DNA of 64,000 bases from Piromyces finnis (taxonomy: Eukaryota > Neocallimastigomycota > Neocallimastigomycetes > Neocallimastigales > Neocallimastigaceae): assembly GCA_002104945.1 (NCBI GenBank), contig MCFH01000068.1, forward strand, positions 1-64,000, written 5' to 3'. The position numbers were made by a program, and so were the translations under genes. Positions 24,100-34,398 of this stretch are shown here, piece by piece (the first letter of the stretch is position 1; each line of letters opens with the position of its first letter). The notes below the pieces were generated by a model. The model saw nothing but the letters and a program-made list of their open reading frames with translations. It made no database searches and was not told the DNA's origin.

Positions 24100-24702
24100 T
24101 GTAATGGCGACACAGAAAGAATAGATTAGGATATCTATTCTATTACAATAACACAAAATTTGAAAAATAAAATAAAAAATTGTTTTATAAAATATCTTTT
24201 ATTATAATAGAATTTTAATAATAACAATTACATCGATAAAATGATGAAAAATATCTTCTATTTATATTTTTCCTAAATACATTTATATTATATTATAACT
24301 ATTTATTTCTTATATATTATTATTTAAAATCTACACTAAAATCTTAATTATTAATAAATATTTAAACTATAACTATTTTTAGTAAAATACAATTGGCAAT
24401 TCAAATTAAGTACTATTTAATTTGAATATGTGCCCATGTATTATTGATATATTAATCATTTATTATTTATCTATTTCTATAAAAAAACAATACTAAAACT
24501 AGGGATTTAAATTGAGAATATTAATTTACTTGTTAAACATTAAAAATAAATTAATAATTTATTTTGTTTTAAACTTTAATTATTAATAAATAAATTATGT
24601 CTCATTTTCTTTTTCTGAATATAATTTGTGTAACTTAAACAATAATACTTGTGGCTTAAGTTACATTAAAGATATCAAACAGAGGCGTTTGATATCTTTA
24701 CA
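24100..24702 (-). repeat. 5' LTR of Gypsy-A
   Basis: 603 bp, apparently identical to the 3' LTR, followed by the GGGAG duplication. Confidence 0.95.
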
Positions 24703-24707
24703 GGGAG

Positions 24708-27700
24708 TTTCAATTTGAATGAGACTTCTGATATTTGTTGTTCAATTTCATAGGGACCGAGTTTCCGAGGGGTGAATTTTTTATTTCCCTTAACTAAATT
24801 ATTATTGATTAACCATACCTTTTCTCCTGGTTTGAATGACGGGCCTGGTTGTCTATGTCTATTGGCGAAATGTTCTTGTTTCTTTTGGGCTTCCGAAAGG
24901 TTTTTTTTGAGGGTGCTGATAATTTCTTTTAATTCTTTTGTGTATTCTTCAGCTCTTGGAACTTAACTTGTTGTTGGAATTGTTGGATTAAAATTAGGAT
25001 GGAAACCATAGTTCAAGAAGAAGGGTGTTTGTTTTGCAGATTCTTGAACTGAATTATTGTAACTAAATTCAGCTAGGCTTAAGTATTCGATCCAGTTAGT
25101 GCCTTTATAATTTGAGAAGCAGCGTAGATATTGTTCTACAACGGAGTTCACTCTCTCCGTCTGGCCATTGGATTGGTGGTGATAAGCAGAAGAGTATTTC
25201 AAATCAATCTTGAGGGTAGCAAAGAATTTCTTCCAAAACTTTGAAGTGAACTGAGAACCTTGGTCGAGAACAATGTCGGAAGGGCATCCATGAAGTTTGA
25301 AGACGTTGTTAATGAAAGCTTCGGCAGCACGTTCAGCAGTGGGAACTTTTTCAAGAGGGATAAAGTGAGCCATTTTTGTCAATCGATCAATGACAACGAA
25401 GATACAGGTAAATCCACGAGAAGAGGGGAGGTCAGTGATAAAATCCATAGCAATGGAAGACCAGGGACGTTCACCTAAAGGAAGAGTGGATAATAACCCG
25501 TAAGGTTTATGTCTAGAGGATTTCGAACGACAGCAGACCTCACAAGAACGGACATATCCTTAACATCCTGATACATTTTGGGCCACCAGTAGTTACGGGA
25601 AATCAAGGATAAAGTTTTTGAAATACCAAAATGGCCGGCAGCAGGGGAGTCATGACAAGAAGACAGAATTTCCACTCGGCAATCATTAGGAACATAGATT
25701 TTATCTTGGAAAAGGAGGACGTTGTTACTAAGTTTGTAGTCAGAAGAACAATTATCATTGAGAAGTTGATTAGAAGTCTCAATGAAGAATTTGTCAAGTT
25801 TACAAGAGAGAGCAATTTTTTCAAGAAGAGAAGAAGGAGTGGATGAAGCAAAGCAGGAGCTGAAATTTTCGGGACGAAAGACAGAGTTATTAGAATCGGA
25901 ATTTCAAGAGTGATCAAGATAGTCAGGTCTTCTTGACAAGGCATCGGTTTTCCCGTTCGAGGAGCCAGGGCGATATTCAATGACAAAATCGAATTCAGCA
26001 AGGAAAAGGGACCATCTAATTAATCTCTGAGTCATCTTCTCCGGTTTCTTCTGAAAAAGGAGGTTTCTGTGGTCTGATATAATTTTGAAAGGATGATTCG
26101 CACCTTTCAAAAAATGTCTCCACACTTCTAAGGACGCGACGATAGCCAAAAGTTCTTTATCATAGATAGGGTAGTTCTTCTCCGGGTTTGTAAGGGATCT
26201 AGAAAAGAACGCAACAGGGTGAAGAATATTGTCGGACTTGTTGACTTGAGACAATACAGCACCTATGGCGAAGTTACTTGCATCGGTTTCGACAACGAAA
26301 GGTAGGTCAACATCAGGATATGCAAGGATAGGCTGACTAATAAAATGCTTAACCAAAGCATCAAAAGCATCTTGAGCGGTATCGTTCCAAACGAAGGCGG
26401 TGTTCTTCTTGCAAAGTTGGTGGAGTGGGTGAGCAATCTTAGCAAAGCCAGGAATAAATCTACGATAATAGTTGGCTAAGCCTAGGAAAGATTGTAGTTC
26501 ATGGACCGATTTAGGAGTCGGCCATTCCGCAATGGCTTTCACCTTATTAGGGTCCATTCCGATACCAGAGGCAGAGATTCTATGACCAAGGAAGTCAAGA
26601 CAAGGAGAGTCGAATAGACATTTTTCAAGTTTAGCGTACAGTCCGGCTTCTTCGAGTCTACGAAGGACTTCATTGACGTGTTCATGATGTTCGGCTATAT
26701 TATCAGAGAAAATGATAATATCGTCAATATACGAAAAGACGAATTTACCGATAATGCCTTCAAGAACGTCGTTAATAAAATGTTGGAAGACTGCAGGAGC
26801 GTTCTTGAGACCGAAAGGCATTACCAGATATTCGAAATGGCCAAATTGACAGGTGAAGGCGGTCTTATATTCATCGCCTTCTTTGATTCTTACCAAGTTA
26901 TAGGCGGATCGAAGATCTAACTTCGAGAACACCTTAGCTTTTCCTAGATGATCCAACATGTCTTGGATCAATGGGAGAGGGTACGAGTTCCTAATGGTGA
27001 TTTCGTTCAAGCGGCGGTAGTCGATACACATACGAAGTTCTCCACTCTTCTTCGGGACAAACAGAACGGGAGCACCAGCTGGCGATTTGGATTTGCGGAT
27101 AAACCCCTTTTTTAAATTTTCATTAATGGTTTCTTCTAATACCTTTGATTCTTTCTCAGTAAGTCGGTAGATTGGACCATAAAACAAGTTGCTATTTGGT
27201 CTCAGGTTGATCTCACAGTCGTACGGGCGATGAGGAGGGAGTTTATCAGCGAGCCTTTCCTCGAACACTTTGGAGTGTTGAGAGTAGTGAATTGGAATTT
27301 GGGGTGACTCAACTTCAGGTTCTTCTAAACAAGTGAATACATTGAAAGGGTATTCAGGTGTATTTCCAACTGACATTTCGTCCTTCGATTGGTCTTCGAG
27401 TTCAGAAGTGGTAGAGCTAGCAGATTCTTTCCTTAAGCAATTTTCCTTACAGTATTCAGAATGATAGGAAACGTCCTTACTAGCAAAATTGATTGTCGGA
27501 TTGTGAAGGGCCAGCCAATCAGAGCCAAGAATACAACAGTAAGAAGGCAATTTTACGACGTAAAATTGTAACTGGCATGAGTGATTCATGTGTTCCACAG
27601 TTATAGGCCAAGTCTGGCCGATAATCTTTTGGTGACCTCCGATACCTATAATTTGTGGGCATTTTACTTTGGTAATTATAGGGATCTCATGGGCCTTAAC

Positions 27701-28624
27701 AAAGGCGTGGTCTATCAAACAGAATTGTGAACCACTATCTAAGAGAACTTTAGTTCCGACAGATTTGTATGGAAGAACAACATCAACATCGATAACAGTT
27801 TGCGGTAAAGAGGAGTTATCCGAAAGTCGAGTGGATTTTTCTTGTTCATTCAAAACATGGACCCCAGCATTATTAGTATGGTTTTCCTTTTTGGTTCTAA
27901 TAGGGCATTCAGATAATCGGTGACCAGGTTTACCACAATATAAGCAGAGATTCTCTTTCATTCGGCGGCTACGTTCTTCACTTGAAATGGGGCCAAAATT
28001 ATTTTCCTTCTTGGGCTGAGTGGATTTACTTGTAGATCTTTCTGAGGAGCGGGATTGGAAGCTTTGTTTAGAACGGAAACTTCTATTGGATCTTCTGTTT
28101 ATTTCCTCTTGGTGGCATGCCAATCTACTTCCTATACGACTGGCTATTGTTTGTAAGTTTATCAAGGTAGAAGGGCCAGGAAACATCTGAAGGATATGGG
28201 TGGCGATTCTATCGTCCAACCCATCAACAAAAGCATCCATCTTGGCTTGTTCATTCCAAGTGGATTCATCAGCATAGTAGTTAAATTCCTTGATATACTC
28301 TTGAGTATTGGATAGGCCATGTTGTTTGATCTTCTTGAGCTTCTGGTTGGCAGTATAGACCATATCCTGAAAACCAAAAGCAGCCTTCAGCTTTCCAACA
28401 AAGGCGCCATAATCCTGTAAGCAAGGATCATGGTTGTTAATCAAGGTAGCAGCCCAATTCATTGCATCCCCGTAGAGGCGACTAACGACGTAGAAGACCT
28501 TTTCTCCATCGTCCCTTCCTATTTCAGGATGGATCATAAAGATCATGTCCATTTTGGCTAAGAATCCCTTCAGGTAGCGACGGTTGCCATCAAAACCGTT
28601 CTTCAAATCAGCAGAGTTATCCAT
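24708..28624 (-). pseudogene. Gypsy-B gag-pol polyprotein (main part)
   Basis: Starts at the ATG at 28624 (MDNSADLKNG), about 70 bp inside the 5' LTR. Gag, Ser/Arg-rich linker, CCHC knuckle (LCLYCGKPGHRLSEC near 27945), protease (VLLDSGSQFCLI near 27735), RT ([27 protein letters not shown] near 26725), RNase H ([18 protein letters not shown]), integrase zinc region and core. Lesions: TGA at 25904-25906 after RNase H, a 1-bp loss near 25558 in the zinc region, and TAA at 24963-24965 after the core. The second catalytic motif reads LDQGSQF rather than SDRGSQF; the Asp is kept. Interrupted at 24708 by Gypsy-A. Confidence 0.92.
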
Positions 28625-28695
28625 AAAAAAAAAATTAGAAGTAAGCAAATAAACGAGGCACTGAGGTAGCGATCTTTTTCTTAGAGTGTTTTTAT

Positions 28696-29066
28696 TGTAA
28701 CGAAATATTATAATAATAAACACACACACTCTAATGTATCAAATATATATGTATTTTTTTTAATAATGTTTATTTATTAAATTTATTATTATAATACGAC
28801 TAACTCGCTAGGTCAGTGTATTATCAAACTAAAGACGAAACAAAAAAACTAATTTTTATTAATTATTAATAAAAACACTAAAGAACTATTTTATCTTTCT
28901 TATTCTCTCTTTTATACATGAAAATTATTTTTATTTTTTTAATACAATTTGATAAGTGAATTAATTACTTAATGATTGGTTATAAAAATATAATTATGAA
29001 ATTTTCATTAATCTAACCTTAATGATTTTCTAGTCTAACCCTTATCATTAGATATACCTCATTACA
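28696..29066 (-). repeat. 5' LTR of Gypsy-B
   Basis: 371 bp, apparently identical to 17418-17788, followed by GTATT. The leader to the gag ATG is only about 70 bp, much shorter than in Gypsy-A or Gypsy-C. Confidence 0.93.
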
Positions 29067-30802
29067 GTATTGAAGTAGTAGGGTCTAGCTTCTTTCTCTC
29101 CTGTAGGAGTTAACCACAACTTCAACTGCAAGTCGTCTGAGAACTGCTTTAATTCGATATCACCATTAACAGTTCGAAATACTGCCGGTTTATCTACCAC
29201 TTTCAACCCAAGTTTTCTTGCCAGGTTTGGGTGGATGAGATTGGTAGTAGAGCCAGTATCATATAAAACTTCAACCCTTTTAATACCCTGCGGGTTGCTT
29301 CTTGCATTGATTTCAGCTACTTGTTGGTTTTTGACTGTAGTAGCTATTATTATCAGCTGTCTGACTAACCATGGCTTTAGGTAATGGTATTATCTGTACT
29401 CGATGGTCCTTGCTTGGTTTGGAAGCTAGAACTTCTTCTGAAGCCTGGTTTATTGAACGACTCACGACGTTCTTTAGCATTGTTATTATTTTTAACGTAT
29501 GCCTGTAAGTTATTTTGCTCAACTTTAGGCTTATTAGTAGACTTGTTGTTTTTCTGCTTTAACTCGGCCCATTTAGATGGTCTACATGGGTCTGTAATAT
29601 CCAACAAGGCCAGTATTGTGGTTTGGCGGTCTCTCTTATCGTACTTCTCTATGGTCTCATTACGGAAGACTGCTTGGTGATCATCGCATTTTAACAGTAC
29701 ATCACTCAATACCCCTAGTGTACGCTCCTGTTCAGGAATATCATAGAACGCTTCCCTGACAGAAGGTCTGACCTGCTGTATTAACACCTGTCTCCTGACG
29801 TTTTGAGGAAGCCCAAGTGTTTCCGTCAACTCATTGAACTCTTCTAAGTAGTCGTAGGCTTTTCCCCACTCATGTGAGTTTAAGCAACTTCGACTTACAA
29901 AGTTCATGGGGGGACTCTGGTGGGAACTTATCTTGAAGGTGGAGGAACAACCTTTCAGCATCAGGGTCCCTGCGCTGTAACATCCTCTCCCTAAGTCTAT
30001 ACCATCTTAATACTTTCCCACCTAGATGATCTTCAATGAAGCTAACTTTGGCCCTTTCGTCATTTCCATAGTCGTATGGGTAAAGTTTGAAATGGCGTAA
30101 GCACTTCTCCTGAAAACCTTCTAAGTCTATCCCATTATTGTCAAACATAGGTACTTTTTCTTCGTACCTATGTACTCGCTAGTCGAACATCTTTACATCC
30201 CCATCCTCGGAATATTCCGTAGGGTTGGTACTGCTACTAGATCCAGCACCATGAGGATTCTCCATACCACCGGTTTGGGAAGATGTTCTTTCATGAGCTC
30301 TGGCTGAAGCTCGTTTGTTCATGGCTTCCATTTTAGCCTCGAACAATTTTTCTCTTTTTTCTAGAGCGTTTCGTTGTTCCTTCAATCTAGCCATCTCTTC
30401 TTCAAGCTCCTTTTTATAAGAGACGAAGGCGTTAGATTGACTGTACAACGTTTCTTGGTTGTTTAACACTTGCTGATGGTCTTGTAACCTTTCCTCATGT
30501 TCTGCGGTAAAGGCATTTTCCACAGCATGCAGCTCTTCCAAGCTAACTTGGCTAGCTGACTCGTTTGCTTCCAACCTTTGGTCTACTTCAACAAATTTTT
30601 GCTGAAGAGCCTCATTTATTTCGCTCTTGTAAACCTCAATGCCACGAAGTTGTTCTTCCATAGCACCCAGACGGTTTCCCATACTAGCAAACTGGCTAGA
30701 TATCTCCGAAACCCATCTATTAAGAAGACCTTCGATGTGCTCCATTGGGTTTACTTCACTATTATTATTAAAAAAGAAAGAAGAATCAACAGGGGTGGGC
30801 AA
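29067..30802 (-). pseudogene. Gypsy-C copy 1 gag and protease
   Basis: Matches copy 2 gag from MPAPVDPSFFF onward, but the start ATG reads TTG at 30800-30802. N-terminal coiled coil, then a TAG at 30179-30181 (Trp in copy 2), capsid-like region (FDNNGIDLEGFQEKC), a 2-bp loss near 29875 that shifts the frame, and another shift before the protease near 29320-29380 (VLYDTGS..NLIHPNLARKLG). Ends at the Gypsy-B insertion. No CCHC knuckle is visible, as in copy 2. Confidence 0.88.
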
Positions 30803-30836
30803 AGAATCCCCCTGTTGAACCTGAGAATTTTGATTA

Positions 30837-31332
30837 GTGTAAAAGGTTTTTTATATTATTAGTTAATAAGTTACTAATTAGTTAATTAAGTTAGTTATTA
30901 CCTCTCTATACGAGTTAATAACTAAATAAAGTTTTATAAAAAATAATAAAAGAAAGAAAATAAATATTATAACACTAAAATAAATATAAACACTTATATA
31001 AATATTTTATGAAATAACTTTTACTTAAATAATTATATTTTAATTATATCTTTTATTTATTTATTATAATTATCTACATTAATTATTATTATAGCTAATA
31101 ATTTACTTTAATACTAACGCTAAAGTATTTAACGTTAGTTTTGACTATACTATTTAACTATATGAGTTTATTTTCTTTACCACTTGATTGGGTAAAGCAA
31201 ATAAACTTCCTATTTAATTAATAACCATTAATATATGGTTATACATATATTTGGCCAATAAATGGTGACCAGAATATATGGTTTCAATTGAAATATTTGT
31301 GGGCAAACTTATGGCCACAAATATTTCTTACA
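30837..31332 (-). repeat. solo C-family LTR inside the leader of Gypsy-C copy 1
   Basis: 496 bp with TGTAAAAGG..TTCTTACA ends and a perfect duplication ATTAG (30832-30836 and 31333-31337). Copy 2 shows the uninterrupted leader at about 32420-32430, so this is an insertion followed by LTR-LTR recombination, not the 5' LTR of copy 1. Confidence 0.9.
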
Positions 31333-31450
31333 ATTAGATTCGACCTCGGCACTTTCGAGAAGTACCAGGGTTCGAACCCGAGACATCACATCCACACCAT
31401 CCATTCCATCCGCGCTCGCCGCATCAGGACTGGTCCCGTCCCTTACGAAT
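31333..31450 (-). other. leader segment of Gypsy-C copy 1 with tRNA-like motif
   Basis: Reverse complement of copy 2 32306-32423. It contains GGGTTCGAACCC, a strong B-box/T-arm match, and is markedly more GC-rich than its surroundings. Cut at 31450 by copy 2. Confidence 0.8.
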
Positions 31451-31944
31451 TGTAAGAAATATTTGTGGCCATAAGTTTGCCCACAAATATTTCAATTGAA
31501 ACCATATATTCTGGTCACCATTTATTGGCCAAATATATGCATAACCATATATTAATGGTTATTAATTAAATAGGAAGTTTATTTGCTTTACCCAATCAAG
31601 TGGTAAAGAAAATAAACTCATATAGTTAAATAGTATAGTCAAAACCAACGTTAAATACTTTAGCGTTAGTATTAAAGTAAATTAATAGCTATAATAATAA
31701 TTAATGTATATAATTATAACTAATAAATAAAAGATAATAATTATAATAATTATTTAAGTAAATAATATTTCATATTAATATTTATTGTGTTATATTTATT
31801 TTTGTGTTATAATATTTATTTTAGTTCTTTTATTATTTTTTATAAAACTTTATTTAGTTATTAACTCGTATAGAGAGGTAATAACTAACTTAATTAACTT
31901 GTTATATTTAACTTATTAACTAACATATATAAAAACCTTTTACA
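31451..31944 (+). repeat. 5' LTR of Gypsy-C copy 2
   Basis: 494 bp, TGTAAGAAATATTTGTGG..CCTTTTACA. Confidence 0.95.
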
Positions 31945-32305
31945 ATACTAACGCTTTATAGTTAGTTCTTACGTTAGCTTAGTTTTAATTAGGTTAGTGT
32001 TATTAAAAGTTCTTAAAAAACATATTTTATTTTATTTAAATTATTGTTTAATAATAATTATTTACAATATTTTATATAATATTCAAATATTATATTTAAA
32101 AGAAGTAAATTTATTATTAAGAATAATTATTTTTTAATAGTTTAGCAATAAAAAATTCATTATTTTTAAATTTTAAAATTCATTATAACCATATTTTATA
32201 TAATAAATTCTTTAATTTATTAAAAGAATTTATTTTCGAGCTAGAAATGAAAAACACAGGTAAGTCACCTAACCCTCGTGGTGTCCATAAATTGGACACA
32301 AAAAC
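31945..32305 (+). other. Gypsy-C copy 2 leader
   Basis: AT-rich leader without a recognised primer-binding site. An ATG at 32247 opens a frame running into gag, but copy 1 shares sequence only from about 32306 onward. Confidence 0.6.
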
Positions 32306-32425
32306 ATCATTCGTAAGGGACGGGACCCGTCCTGACGCGGCGAGCGCGGATGGCATGGATGGTGTAGAGGGAATGTCACGGGTTCGAACCCCGGTGCTTC
32401 TCGAAAGCACTGAGGTCGAATCTAA
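32306..32425 (+). other. tRNA-like module in the Gypsy-C leader
   Basis: GC-richer segment with TGGCATGGATGG (A-box-like, 32350) and GGGTTCGAACCCC (B-box, about 32379), spaced as in a tRNA gene. It is read through in frame by the open frame that starts at 32247. It recurs in copy 1 (31333-31450). It could be a tRNA-derived insert captured by the family or an internal Pol III promoter. It does not form a full tRNA by eye. Confidence 0.55.
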
Positions 32426-32456
32426 TCAGAATTTACAGGTTCAACAGGGGGATTCT

Positions 32457-34397
32457 ATGCCCGCCCCTGTTGATCCTTCTTTCTTTTTTACTAGTAATAG
32501 TGAGGTAAACCCAATGCAACACATTGAAGTTCTTCTTAATAGATGGGTTTCGGAAATATCTAGCCAGTTTGCTAGTATGGGAAACCGTCTGGGTGCTATG
32601 GAAGAACAACTTCGGGGTATTGAGGTTTACAAGAGCGAGATAAACGATGCTCTTCAGCAAAAATTTGTTGAAGTGGATCAAAGGTTGGAAGCAAATGAGT
32701 CAGCTAGCCAAGTTAGCTTGGAAGAGCTGCATGCTGTGGAAAATGCCTTTACTGCAGAACATGAGGAAAGGTTACAAGACCACCAGCAAGTGCTAAACAA
32801 CCAAGAAACGTTGTACCGCCAATCTAGTGCCTTTGTCTCTTATAAAAAAGAGCTTGAAGAAGAGATGGCCAGATTGAGGGAGCAACGAAACGCTCTAGAA
32901 GAAAGAGAAAAATTGTTCGAGGCTAAAGTCGAAGCCATGAACAGAAGAGCTGAAGCCAGAGCTCATGAAAGAACATCCTATCAAACCGGTGGTATGGGTA
33001 ATCCTCATGGTGCTGGAACTAGTAGTAGCACCAACCCTACGGAATACTCCGAGGATGGGGACGTGAAGATGTTCGACTGGCGAGTACATAGGTATGAAGA
33101 AAAAGTGCCTATGTTTGATAATAATGGGATAGACTTAGAGGGTTTTCAAGAGAAATGCTTACGTCATTTCAAACGTTACCCATATGACTATGGTAACGAC
33201 GAAAAGGCAAAGGTTAGCTTCATTGAAGATCATCTAGGTGGGAAAGTATTGAGATGGTATAGACTCAGAGAGAGGATGTTGCAGCGTAGGAATCCTGATG
33301 CTGAAAGACTATTCCTCCACCTTCAAGATAAGTTTCCACCAGAGTCTCCCCATGAACTCTGCAAGTCAAAGTTGCTTAAGCTCACACATGAGTGGGGAAA
33401 AGCATACGATTACTTGGAAGAGTTCAATGAATTGACGGAAACACTTGGGCTCCCTGAAAATGTTAGGAGACAGGTGTTAATACAACAGGTCAGGCCTTCT
33501 GTCAGGGAAGCGTTCTATGATATCCCTGAACAGGAACGTACGCTGGAAACATTAAGTGAAGTCTTGTTAAAGTGCGATGATCACCAAGCAGTCTTCCGTA
33601 ATGAAACCATAGAAAAGTACGACAAAAGAGACCGCCAGACCACTATTATGGCATTGTTGGACATTACAGACCCATGTAGGCCATCTAGATGGGCTGAGTT
33701 GAAGCAGAAGAACAACAAGCCAAATAATAAGCCTAAAGTTGAGCAGACCAACACTCAGGCTTACGCAAAAAACAATAACGGTACTAAAGAACGTCGTGAA
33801 TCCTTAAATAAGTCAAGCTTTAGAAGAAGTTCTAGCTTCCAACCAAGGCAAGGACCTTCTAGTATGGGAAATAACCCATTACCTAAGGCTATGGCAAGTC
33901 AAACGACGGTCAATAACAGTTACTACAGTCAGAACCAACTAGTAGCTGAAATAAATGCAAGAAGCAACCCTCGAGACATAAAAAGGGTAGAAGTCTTGTA
34001 TGATACTGGTTCCACTACAAACCTCATCCACCCAAATTTAGCAAAGAAGCTCGGGTTAAAGGTAGTGGACAAACCAGCCATATTCAGAACTGTGAATGGA
34101 GACATCGAGTTAAAGCAGTTCTCAGATGACTTGCAGTTGAAGTTATGGTTAACTCCATCTGGTGAACAAGAAGCTAAACCATACTGCTTCAACACAAGTT
34201 GTCACCTATCCGACAACATGCCGGAGATGATCATTGTGGGACTGGGCTTCATGGATGAGCACTTTATCTACAGAGGTTATGATAAAGATGCACAAGTGAT
34301 GTACTTCGTGGTAGATAATGATAAGGATAAAGGACATACCAACAGTTATGGTGTAAATGGTGGCGATATCTACTACTGTACTCAATTAAGTCCATAA
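32457..34397 (+). CDS. Gypsy-C copy 2 gag-protease
   Basis: The ATG at 32457 (MPAPVDPSFFF) is chosen because copy 1 matches from here; an in-frame ATG at 32247 would add 70 residues through the tRNA-like module. Residues about 25-165 form a long coiled coil rich in Glu, Gln and Leu. A capsid-like region follows (MFDNNGIDLEGFQEKC; FIEDHLGGKVLRWYRL), then a basic Asn/Ser/Arg-rich stretch where other families have a CCHC knuckle; none is seen. An aspartic protease motif VLYDTGSTTNLIHP lies near 33998-34030. The frame ends at TAA 34395-34397 because of one missing C relative to copy 1 (AGTCCCAT there, AGTCCAT here), which separates it from pol. Confidence 0.88.
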   Translation: MPAPVDPSFFFTSNSEVNPMQHIEVLLNRWVSEISSQFASMGNRLGAMEEQLRGIEVYKSEINDALQQKFVEVDQRLEANESASQVSLEELHAVENAFTAEHEERLQDHQQVLNNQETLYRQSSAFVSYKKELEEEMARLREQRNALEEREKLFEAKVEAMNRRAEARAHERTSYQTGGMGNPHGAGTSSSTNPTEYSEDGDVKMFDWRVHRYEEKVPMFDNNGIDLEGFQEKCLRHFKRYPYDYGNDEKAKVSFIEDHLGGKVLRWYRLRERMLQRRNPDAERLFLHLQDKFPPESPHELCKSKLLKLTHEWGKAYDYLEEFNELTETLGLPENVRRQVLIQQVRPSVREAFYDIPEQERTLETLSEVLLKCDDHQAVFRNETIEKYDKRDRQTTIMALLDITDPCRPSRWAELKQKNNKPNNKPKVEQTNTQAYAKNNNGTKERRESLNKSSFRRSSSFQPRQGPSSMGNNPLPKAMASQTTVNNSYYSQNQLVAEINARSNPRDIKRVEVLYDTGSTTNLIHPNLAKKLGLKVVDKPAIFRTVNGDIELKQFSDDLQLKLWLTPSGEQEAKPYCFNTSCHLSDNMPEMIIVGLGFMDEHFIYRGYDKDAQVMYFVVDNDKDKGHTNSYGVNGGDIYYCTQLSP

Positions 34398-34398
34398 C

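Larger units (their letters stand above)
18506..24702 (-). mobile_element. Gypsy-A: youngest LTR retrotransposon of the nest
   Basis: 6,197 bp, two 603-bp LTRs that look identical, flanked by GGGAG (18501-18505 and 24703-24707). Inserted in the Gypsy-B pol between the integrase tail and the chromodomain. One long gag-pol frame interrupted by one stop. Confidence 0.95.
17418..29066 (-). mobile_element. Gypsy-B: LTR retrotransposon inserted in Gypsy-C copy 1, itself holding Gypsy-A
   Basis: Flanked by the 5-bp duplication GTATT (17413-17417 and 29067-29071) and bounded by two 371-bp LTRs that look identical. Removing Gypsy-A and its duplicated GGGAG leaves about 5.45 kb, a usual gypsy length. 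Removing Gypsy-B reconnects the protease region of copy 1 in the order seen in intact copy 2. Confidence 0.93.

Noticed and set aside
18510-24702. CRISPR-like or satellite interpretation of the repeated 600-bp blocks
   Set aside because: The blocks are LTRs with TG..CA ends, a 5-bp target duplication and a gag-pol between them.
30837-31332. 5' LTR of Gypsy-C copy 1
   Set aside because: The ATTAG duplication and leader sequence on both sides show that it is a separate solo LTR.
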